Assembly: GCF_016907255.1 (NCBI RefSeq) | Contig: NZ_JAFBBQ010000001.1 | Coordinates: 2,232,001 to 2,296,000, forward strand | From: Microbacterium keratanolyticum | GTDB lineage: Bacteria; Actinomycetota; Actinomycetes; Actinomycetales; Microbacteriaceae | Direction of reading: 5' to 3' | Length of the DNA stretch: 64,000 nt | Part shown: positions 16,034-22,851 of the stretch, piece after piece | How the letters are laid out: every line of letters starts with the position of its first letter | Position numbering within the stretch: position 1 is the first letter of the stretch | Program-made: the position numbers and the translations under genes | The notes under the pieces: generated by a model | What the model was told of the DNA's origin: nothing | What the model saw: only the letters and a program-made list of their open reading frames with translations | The model's database searches: none

Positions 16034-17044
16034 CTACGCGCGGGGCGCGACCGGAACGGGGGTGCGCTCGATGATGTGGGCGATCGCCGCATCGATCGGG
16101 CGGGCGCCGGCGCGGTGCGCACCGCGCGCCGGGATCAGACGGTGTGCGAAGACGGCGGGCAGGAGCGCGGTGAGGTCGTCGGGGATGACGTAGTCCCGGC
16201 CGTCGAGCGCCGCCGAGACCTTGGCCGCGCGCACGAGCTGCAGCGTCGCGCGAGGACTCGCGCCCAGATGCAGGTTCGCGTCGGTGCGGGTCGCCTGCGC
16301 GAGCGCGACGGCGTACTGCTCGATCACGGGAGCGACGTGCACCGCACGCGCCCATGCGATGAGCGCCTGCACATCGGCGGTCTTGAGTACGGGGCGGATC
16401 CGCTCGAGCGGGTTGATCGTGTCGCGCTGGCGCAGCATGAGGGCTTCGGCGGCGGCATCCGGGTACCCCATCGAGATCCGCATCATGAAACGGTCGCGCT
16501 GCGCCTCGGGGAGCGCATACGTGCCCTCCATCTCGAACGGGTTCTGCGTCGCCACGACGAGGAAGGGCTCCGGGAGGTAGTGCGTCTCACCGTCGACGGT
16601 GACCTGGCCCTCTTCCATCGCCTCCAGCAGCGCGGACTGCGTCTTCGGGGAGGAGCGGTTGATCTCGTCCGCGATCACGAGATTCGCGAAGATCGCCCCG
16701 CGCTTGAACTCGAACTCACGCGCCACAGGGTTGAAGACGGAGACTCCGGTGACGTCTCCCGGCAGCAGGTCGGGGGTGAACTGGATGCGCCGGACGGACG
16801 CGTCGATGCTCGCCGCGAGCGCCCGGGCGAGCATGGTCTTTCCCACGCCCGGCACGTCTTCGATGAGCAGATGCCCCTCGGCGAGAAGGCACACCAGCGC
16901 GCTGCGCAGCGCGTCGGCCTTGCCGTCGATCACCTCGGCGATCGAGGCGAGAATGGCGCCGGTCTGCGCCGCGAAGACCTCCGCGTTCATCGCGGTGTGG
17001 GGTGCGTACCCGGTCGACGTCGTCATCGAGGGGGTGGCTTCCAT
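16034..17044 (-). CDS. MoxR-family AAA+ ATPase
   Basis: Chaperone-type AAA+ protein of 336 residues with Walker A GVGKT (66-70), Walker B (LVIADEINR), sensor region (VVATQNPFEMEGTY) and a C-terminal lid. It heads the moxR-DUF58-transglutaminase operon. ATG 17044 has AAAGGGA upstream; a second ATG at codon 7 is also possible. Role inferred from the family: ATP-driven maturation of VWA-domain partners. Confidence 0.92.
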   Translation of the reverse strand: MEATPSMTTSTGYAPHTAMNAEVFAAQTGAILASIAEVIDGKADALRSALVCLLAEGHLLIEDVPGVGKTMLARALAASIDASVRRIQFTPDLLPGDVTGVSVFNPVAREFEFKRGAIFANLVIADEINRSSPKTQSALLEAMEEGQVTVDGETHYLPEPFLVVATQNPFEMEGTYALPEAQRDRFMMRISMGYPDAAAEALMLRQRDTINPLERIRPVLKTADVQALIAWARAVHVAPVIEQYAVALAQATRTDANLHLGASPRATLQLVRAAKVSAALDGRDYVIPDDLTALLPAVFAHRLIPARGAHRAGARPIDAAIAHIIERTPVPVAPRA

Positions 17045-17234
17045 GCGTTCCCTTTCATGTCCTCCGCAACGGGACGGAGGGCGAAGCGCCGATGCTGCAC
17101 CGGCGCAGTTGTTGTGATCCTAACGCGCGCAGAGGGTCATGCGGCGGCGGATTCCCACAGAGAGATTGCCCACGGAACAGACGAGTGCGAAGGCGGTGCA
17201 GGGGTGCTGTGCGCGAGCACTCTCCGAACCCGGG

Positions 17235-17240
17235 TAGACT
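17235..17240 (+). promoter_or_regulatory. -10 box of the SRP RNA gene
   Basis: TAGACT, about seven bases before the predicted 5' end. No good -35 is visible. Confidence 0.5.
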
Positions 17241-17246
17241 GGTGCA

Positions 17247-17340
17247 CGGCTCTCCGCGTGGCGACACCCAGGCCAATTCCCCCAGGACGGAAACGTAGCA
17301 AGGGTAACCGGGCTCTGTCGGGTGCGCGGAGGGTCTTTTC
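17247..17340 (+). ncRNA. ffs: Signal recognition particle RNA, small bacterial type
   Basis: RNA core of the signal recognition particle, the scaffold for Ffh. The conserved domain IV is plain: GGCCAATTCCCCCAGGACGG followed by the GGAAACGTAGCAAGG loop typical of actinobacteria. The closing stem CTCCGCG (17252-17258) pairs with CGCGGAG (17325-17331). It ends in GGGTCTTTTCTTTT, an intrinsic terminator. The 5' end is estimated from the -10 box and may be off by a few bases. It precedes the rhomboid gene. Confidence 0.93.
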
Positions 17341-17380
17341 TTTTCAGCTTCCTCTGGGATCCTCCTGCCAGGATCGAGCT

Positions 17381-17980
17381 GTGAGCACCTCCACGACCGC
17401 CCCTCGCACCTCTGCGCTGGGGCGTTTTGCGTCCCCGGTGCTCCTGCTCGCGCTGATGTGGGTCGTGCAGTTCGTCGATGCCGTCCTCCCGATCAGCTTC
17501 ACCGGGTTCGGTCTGCGTGCCTGGGACACGAGCGCGCTGGGCGGCGTTCTGCTCGCACCGCTGCTGCATGCCAGCTGGGCGCACCTGATGGCGAACTCGC
17601 TCCCATTCCTGGTGCTGGGGTGCCTCGTCGCCGTCGAGGGCGCCCGCCGCTTCTGGATGGTGACGCTCGTCGTGGTGCTCGTCGGCGGCGCCGGAACCTG
17701 GCTGTTCAGCGCACCGGGAAGCGTGACCGTCGGAGCATCCGGCCTCGTGTTCGGCTACTTCGGTTACGTCGTCCTGCGCGTCTTCGCCCCCGGCCGCGTC
17801 GCGCACCGCGTGCTGTACGCCGTGATCGGCCTCATCGTCATCGGTCTCTACGGTGCCTCAATGCTCGCCGGCATCATCGGGGTGAGCTCCGGCATCTCCT
17901 GGCAGGCACACCTGTTCGGCGCTGTCGGCGGCGGGGTCGCGGTGCTGCTCGCGCGCCGCCGGCCCGGGGCATCCGGATGA
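17381..17980 (+). CDS. Rhomboid-family intramembrane serine protease
   Basis: Six-TM protease of 199 residues. The catalytic dyad is visible: Ser120 in GASGLVFG and His177 in WQAHLFG, with the conserved AHLMANS (HxxxN) in TM2. The substrate is unknown. GTG 17381 is preceded at six bases by CAGGAT (17369-17374), predicting a leaderless mRNA; upstream frames run into the SRP RNA and are not coding. The stop overlaps the next gene's ATG by four bases. Confidence 0.9.
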   Translation: MSTSTTAPRTSALGRFASPVLLLALMWVVQFVDAVLPISFTGFGLRAWDTSALGGVLLAPLLHASWAHLMANSLPFLVLGCLVAVEGARRFWMVTLVVVLVGGAGTWLFSAPGSVTVGASGLVFGYFGYVVLRVFAPGRVAHRVLYAVIGLIVIGLYGASMLAGIIGVSSGISWQAHLFGAVGGGVAVLLARRRPGASG

Positions 17981-18618
17981 AGAAGAGAAAGAAGAAGAAG
18001 CCGGCCGCGAAGCGCCGTCTGACCGCGAAGCAGCGCGCCGCACTTCAGGAGCGCCGACGCACGCAGCGCCTCATCGTGATCGCCGCCGGCGTTCTCACGA
18101 CCTCTGTGGGGTTGGCCGTGCTCCTGCCGACCGCCGTCGCTCAGGCGCCGCAGCCGGTCTGCATCCACGACGCCGAGACGCTTCCGTTCACGGGAGTCGC
18201 CGGCTGGTCGGGGGAGCAGCTCGCCAACGCGGCGACGATCGTGCTGACCGCGCAGTCACTGGGCTTCGGACGCGACGGGCAGATCATCGGGGTCATGACC
18301 GCGATGGGCGAGAGCAGCCTGCGCAACATCGACTACGGCGACTGGGAAACGCGCGGATTCACGAATCCCGACGGCACCCGCACCACGAGCATCGGGCTCT
18401 TCCAGCAGCAGGACTGGTGGGGCAGCGTCGACGCGCGGATGGACCCGGCAACCGCTGCATCCCTCTTCTACGCACGCCTCGGCGGCCTCGAGGGATGGCA
18501 GCAGATGGAGCCCTCCCACGCGATCCACCGCGTCCAGGTGAACACCGATCGCGACTACTACGCGCAGTATCGCGAAGACGCGACCGCGGTCGTCGACGCG
18601 CTCGCTGGCGCCTGCTGA
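17977..18618 (+). CDS. Membrane-anchored lysozyme-like protein
   Basis: Protein of 213 residues with a very basic cytoplasmic N-terminus (KKRKKKKPAAKRR), one membrane segment (about 34-54) and an extracytoplasmic lysozyme-like domain (about 70-213). Glu112 in AMGESSLRN followed by SIGLFQQ is the arrangement seen in lytic transglycosylase/phage-tail lysozyme folds. Peptidoglycan cleavage is inferred. It overlaps the rhomboid gene as ATGA and is translationally coupled to it, so the rhomboid might release it from the membrane; that is speculative. Confidence 0.72.
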   Translation: MKKRKKKKPAAKRRLTAKQRAALQERRRTQRLIVIAAGVLTTSVGLAVLLPTAVAQAPQPVCIHDAETLPFTGVAGWSGEQLANAATIVLTAQSLGFGRDGQIIGVMTAMGESSLRNIDYGDWETRGFTNPDGTRTTSIGLFQQQDWWGSVDARMDPATAASLFYARLGGLEGWQQMEPSHAIHRVQVNTDRDYYAQYREDATAVVDALAGAC

Positions 18619-18656
18619 CGGGTGGTGCGACGGGCACCCCGGCCTAAGCTGGAGGG

Positions 18657-20765
18657 GTGGCACAGAGCATCTACATCACCTCTGCTGAGGGTCATACCGG
18701 CAAATCGACGATCGCTCTGGGAGTGCTCGACGCCCTGATGCGCGCGACGCCGCGCGTCGGCGTGTTCCGGCCCATCGCGCGTTCGACCGAAGAGCGCGAC
18801 CACGTCCTCGAGCTGCTGCTCGCCCACGACGGGGTGCCCCTGGAGTACGACGAGTGCATCGGCGTCACCTACGATGACGTGCGCGATCATCCCGAACATG
18901 CGCTCGCGACGATCGTCGCGCGCTTCAAGGCGATCGAGGCGCAGTGCGACGCCGTCGTGATCGTCGGCAGCGACTACACCGATGTCGCCAGCCCCGCCGA
19001 GTTCGGATTCAACGCCCGTATCGCGGCGAATCTCGGCGCCCCTGTCCTGCTCGTGCTCAGCGGACGTGATCAGCAGCGGCAGGCGGAGCAGCTCGGCACG
19101 ACCACCGCGCGCACGGCCGCGCAGGTCGGACAGAGCGCATCCCTCAGCCTCGCCGAGCTCACCGCCGAACGCGCAGAGCTGTTCGCCGTGATCGTCAACC
19201 GCGCCGATCCCGAGCGCCTCGACGACATCGTGCATGCGGTGCACGCCGCGCAGAGCACCGAGACCCCCGTCTGGGTCATCCCGGAGGATCGCACGCTCGT
19301 GGCGCCGTCGGTGCGGGGGATCCTCGCCGCCGTCGACGGGCGTCTGATCAAGGGCGACCAGGAGCTGCTGACGCGCGAGGCGCTGAGCGTCGTGGTGGCC
19401 GGGATGTCGATGGTCAATGTGCTGCCGCGTCTCACCGAGGACTCGGTCGTCGTGATTCCGGCCGACCGCACCGAGGTGCTGCTCGCGACCCTGCTCGCCG
19501 ACGCGTCCGGAACCTTCCCACGTGTCGTCGGCGTCATCCTCAACGGCCCCTTCGAGCTGCCGGAGCCCATCACGCGCCTGCTCGACGGGCTCTCCTCGAC
19601 CGTGCCCATCATCGCGACGGATCTCGGCACGTTCGACACCGCGATCCGCGTCATGTCCGCCCGCGGACGCCTCGCCGCAGATTCCCGCGCTCGCTACGAC
19701 CGCGCCCTCGCGCTCTTCCAGGCGCACGTCGACGTGCCCGAACTGACCACGCAGGTCGGTCTTGCCGAGGCGAGCGTCGTGACCCCCCTCATGTTCGAGT
19801 ACGACCTCATCGAGCGCGCTCGCCAGGATCGCAAGCGCATCGTCCTGCCCGAGGGAGGAGACGACCGCATCCTGCGCGCCGCGGCGACCCTGCTCGCTCG
19901 CAACGTCGCCGACCTCACGATCCTGGGCGACGACACCGAGATCCGCTCCCGCGCGACGGAGCTCGGCATCGATCTCTCCGCGGCGCAGATCCTCAGTCCC
20001 ACCGACCCAGTTCTCGTCGAGCGCTTCGCCGCCGAGTACGCGCGCCTGCGGGCGCACAAGGGCATCACGCTCGCGCAGGCGGCCGACACCGTGACCGACG
20101 TGTCGTACTTCGGCACGATGATGGTGCACCTGGGTCTCGCCGACGGCATGGTCTCCGGTGCCGCACACACGACGGCGCACACCATCCGCCCCTCCTTCGA
20201 GATCATCAAGACGAAGCCCGGTGTCAACGTCGTCTCCAGCGTCTTCCTCATGGCGCTCGCCGACCGGGTGCTCGTCTACGGCGACTGCGCGGTGATCCCC
20301 GATCCGACCAGCGAGCAGCTCGCCGACATCGCGATCTCCTCAGCCGCGACGGCGAAGCAGTTCGGCATCGATCCGCGCGTCGCGATGCTGTCGTACTCGA
20401 CGGGCGAGTCCGGATCCGGCGCCGACGTCGACAAGGTGCGTGCGGCGACCGCGCTCGTACGGGAGCGCAGCCCCGAGCTGCTCGTCGAGGGCCCCATCCA
20501 GTACGACGCCGCGGCGGATGTCGCCGTGGCGCGAGCGAAGCTTCCGGACTCCGCTGTGGCAGGCCGTGCGACGGTCTTCGTCTTCCCTGACCTCAACACC
20601 GGCAACAACACGTACAAGGCCGTGCAGCGCTCGGCCGGTGCACTCGCGATCGGGCCCGTGCTGCAGGGCCTCAACAAGCCGATCAACGACCTCTCGCGCG
20701 GAGCGCTCGTCGAGGACATCGTCAACACCGTCGCCATCACGGCGATCCAGGCGCAGGAGGCCTGA
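18657..20765 (+). CDS. pta: Phosphate acetyltransferase
   Basis: Converts acetyl-CoA and phosphate to acetyl phosphate and CoA. At 702 residues it is the long form: an N-terminal P-loop-like dethiobiotin-synthetase-related domain (residues 1-220; EGHTGKSTIA), a DRTGG domain (about 220-340) and the catalytic PTA_PTB domain (about 375-700; GGDDRILRAA, SYSTGESGSGAD, FPDLNTGNNTYKAVQ). Leaderless: TAAGCT (18645-18650), six bases, GTG. ackA follows after two bases, completing the acetate overflow pathway. Confidence 0.96.
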   Translation: MAQSIYITSAEGHTGKSTIALGVLDALMRATPRVGVFRPIARSTEERDHVLELLLAHDGVPLEYDECIGVTYDDVRDHPEHALATIVARFKAIEAQCDAVVIVGSDYTDVASPAEFGFNARIAANLGAPVLLVLSGRDQQRQAEQLGTTTARTAAQVGQSASLSLAELTAERAELFAVIVNRADPERLDDIVHAVHAAQSTETPVWVIPEDRTLVAPSVRGILAAVDGRLIKGDQELLTREALSVVVAGMSMVNVLPRLTEDSVVVIPADRTEVLLATLLADASGTFPRVVGVILNGPFELPEPITRLLDGLSSTVPIIATDLGTFDTAIRVMSARGRLAADSRARYDRALALFQAHVDVPELTTQVGLAEASVVTPLMFEYDLIERARQDRKRIVLPEGGDDRILRAAATLLARNVADLTILGDDTEIRSRATELGIDLSAAQILSPTDPVLVERFAAEYARLRAHKGITLAQAADTVTDVSYFGTMMVHLGLADGMVSGAAHTTAHTIRPSFEIIKTKPGVNVVSSVFLMALADRVLVYGDCAVIPDPTSEQLADIAISSAATAKQFGIDPRVAMLSYSTGESGSGADVDKVRAATALVRERSPELLVEGPIQYDAAADVAVARAKLPDSAVAGRATVFVFPDLNTGNNTYKAVQRSAGALAIGPVLQGLNKPINDLSRGALVEDIVNTVAITAIQAQEA

Positions 20766-20767
20766 GC

Positions 20768-21982
20768 GTGAGCCACATTCTCGTCATCAACAGCGGCTCC
20801 TCGTCTCTGAAGTACAGCCTGTACGACATGACCTCCGAGACCGAGATCGGTCACGGACTGATCGAGCGCATCGGCGGTGCCAAGGGACAGGTCTCGCACA
20901 GCACGCTGGTCTCCGCGGATGCGACGGGGCACGCCGTCGAACAGACGGTGAAGAGCGACCGCCCGATCGCCGATCATGCCGAGGCATTCGGTGTGATGCT
21001 GGAGCAGTTCGATGCGCACGGCCCCTCGCTGGAGACGCATGCTCCGGTCGGCGTCGGTCACCGCGTCGTCCACGGCGGCGCCCGCTTCTTCGCCCCCACG
21101 CTCGTCGATGAGCGCGTCGAGCACGAGATCGGTGAACTCGCAGTGCTCGCACCCCTGCACAACCCGGCGAACCTGGCGGGCATCATCGCGGCCCGGGCGA
21201 TCTTCGACACCGTGCCGCACGTCACGGTGTTCGACACGGCCTTCCACCAGACGCTCCCACCGGCGGCGTACACGTACGCGATCGATGCGCAACTCGCCTC
21301 TGAGCACCGGGTGCGCCGCTACGGCTTCCACGGCACGAGCCACCAGCATGTCTCCGCGGCGGCCGCGGAGTTCCTCGGCCGCGACATCGCGGACCTGCGC
21401 CAGATCGTCTTCCACCTCGGAAACGGCGCCTCGGTCACGGCGATCGACGGCGGTCGCTCGGTCGACACCTCGATGGGACTCACGCCTCTCGAGGGACTCG
21501 TCATGGGCACGCGCTCGGGTGATCTCGACCCCGCGGCTCTTCTGCATCTCGCCCGCACGGCGGGCTATACGATCGACGACCTCGATGTCCTGCTGAACAC
21601 ACGCAGCGGGCTCAAGGGGCTGACCGGACACGCCGACATGCGCGACATCCTGCAGGGGCTGGAGACCGGCGACGAGACCGCACAGCTCGCCTTCGACGTG
21701 TACGTGCACCGGCTGCGGGCCTACCTCGGCGCGTACCTGGTCCAGCTTGGGGGAGTGGATGTCATCGCGTTCACCGCGGGCGTCGGCGAGAACGCGGTCC
21801 GTGTACGCGCGGAAGCACTCGCGACCCTCGGATTCCTCGGCGTCGAGGTCGATCCGGAGCGCAACGCCTCATCGGAGCGGGGCACACGCCGGATATCCTC
21901 CGACGCGTCCACCGTCGAGGTCCTCGTCGTTCCGACCGACGAGGAGCTGGAGATCGCCCGGCAGACGTACTCGCTCGTCTGA
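20768..21982 (+). CDS. ackA: Acetate kinase
   Basis: Makes ATP and acetate from acetyl phosphate, or the reverse. The protein has 404 residues, normal length, with both ASKHA signatures: NSGSSSLKY at the N-terminus and GFHGTSHQHV near 189. The phosphate-binding FHLGNGAS segment and the HTGVGEN-type end (FTAGVGENA) are present. The GTG start lies two bases after the pta stop with GGAGG overlapping the pta end, so the two are coupled. Confidence 0.97.
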   Translation: MSHILVINSGSSSLKYSLYDMTSETEIGHGLIERIGGAKGQVSHSTLVSADATGHAVEQTVKSDRPIADHAEAFGVMLEQFDAHGPSLETHAPVGVGHRVVHGGARFFAPTLVDERVEHEIGELAVLAPLHNPANLAGIIAARAIFDTVPHVTVFDTAFHQTLPPAAYTYAIDAQLASEHRVRRYGFHGTSHQHVSAAAAEFLGRDIADLRQIVFHLGNGASVTAIDGGRSVDTSMGLTPLEGLVMGTRSGDLDPAALLHLARTAGYTIDDLDVLLNTRSGLKGLTGHADMRDILQGLETGDETAQLAFDVYVHRLRAYLGAYLVQLGGVDVIAFTAGVGENAVRVRAEALATLGFLGVEVDPERNASSERGTRRISSDASTVEVLVVPTDEELEIARQTYSLV

Positions 21983-22034
21983 ACCTGGGCGCCATGGCGC
22001 AGCATCCGCCCAGGGGCATCCCGGTTCTGCGTAC

Positions 22035-22040
22035 TACGCT
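22035..22040 (+). promoter_or_regulatory. -10 box for the leader ORF and HAD-GH65 operon
   Basis: TACGCT ends six bases before ATG 22047, the same geometry as the other leaderless starts in the window. Confidence 0.55.
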
Positions 22041-22046
22041 GGCACC

Positions 22047-22100
22047 ATGGCACGCAGAGGTGCCGACCACTCGAACCCTCCGGGAGGCCCGCGTGTCTGA
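22047..22100 (+). CDS. 17-codon leaderless upstream ORF
   Basis: Small ORF MARRGADHSNPPGGPRV that starts at an ATG six bases after a TACGCT -10 box, so it should be translated first on the transcript. Its codons carry the GGGAGG ribosome binding site (22082-22087) of the following HAD gene, and it stops at 22098-22100, three bases into that gene, whose GTG is at 22093. This is a classic arrangement for translational coupling. No attenuator-like codon run is visible. It could be chance, but its position fits both signals exactly. Confidence 0.5.
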   Translation: MARRGADHSNPPGGPRV

Positions 22101-22821
22101 TCTTCTGCCCGATATCCGCAGCGCCCGTGGCGTGCTCTTCGATCTCGACGGGGTCCTGACCCCCACCGCCGAGGTGCACATGCGCGCCTGGCAGTCCGTG
22201 TTCGACGACGTCTTCGCCCAGTGGGCGATCACCCCGCCCTATACGGATGACGACTACTTCGCCTACGTTGACGGCAAGAAGCGCTACGACGGGGTCGCCA
22301 GCCTGCTGCACAGCCGCAACGTCGAGGTTCCCTGGGGGCAGATCGACGACCCGCCGTCCGCCGACACGATCTGCGGCATCGGAAACCGCAAGAACGCCGC
22401 CTTCACCGCGGCCCTGCGGCGGGACGGGATCGCTCCCTATCCGGGGTCGCTCGCACTCGTCCAGCAGCTGCACGCGGTCGGGGTTGCGCTCGCGGTCGTG
22501 TCGAGCTCGAAGAACGCCGCGGAGGTTCTCGCGGCGGCCGGACTCACCGAGTACTTCCCGCTCGTCGTCGACGGTCTCGTCGCCGAGCGCGAGCATCTCG
22601 CCTCCAAGCCCGCACCCGATGTGTTCCGCGTCGCCGCCGAACGCCTCGGCGTGCCTGCCGCGGAGGCCGTGGCCATCGAGGACGCCACCTCCGGCGTCGC
22701 GTCCGCCGCGGCCGCCGGCTACGGACTTGTGATCGGTGTCGACCGCGGCGCCGGAGCATCCGCCCTGCGCGAATCCGGAGCATCCGTCGTGATCACCGAC
22801 CTCGCCGACCTGCTGCACTGA
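22093..22821 (+). CDS. HAD-family sugar phosphatase/mutase, beta-phosphoglucomutase-like
   Basis: Haloacid-dehalogenase subfamily IA enzyme of 242 residues with nucleophile motif FDLDGVLTPTAEVH, a four-helix cap, motif II VVSSSKNA, motif III Lys (ASKPAPDVF) and motif IV IEDATSGVASAAAAG. Directly upstream of a GH65 phosphorylase, so interconversion of beta-glucose-1-phosphate and glucose-6-phosphate is the likely reaction. GTG 22093 has GGGAGG at five bases. The upstream ATG 21994 lacks a site and lies before the promoter. Confidence 0.85.
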   Translation: MSDLLPDIRSARGVLFDLDGVLTPTAEVHMRAWQSVFDDVFAQWAITPPYTDDDYFAYVDGKKRYDGVASLLHSRNVEVPWGQIDDPPSADTICGIGNRKNAAFTAALRRDGIAPYPGSLALVQQLHAVGVALAVVSSSKNAAEVLAAAGLTEYFPLVVDGLVAEREHLASKPAPDVFRVAAERLGVPAAEAVAIEDATSGVASAAAAGYGLVIGVDRGAGASALRESGASVVITDLADLLH

Positions 22822-22851
22822 CCCGCCCGCACCGACCATTTCTGGAGTCTG

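Noticed and set aside
14639..17380. Plus-strand open frame leading into the rhomboid gene
   Set aside because: It crosses the DUF58 and moxR genes in antisense and then the SRP RNA. Only the last 200 codons, from GTG 17381, are real.
21994..22092. Longer HAD protein starting at ATG 21994
   Set aside because: That start lies upstream of the TACGCT promoter and has no ribosome binding site; GTG 22093 has GGGAGG at five bases.
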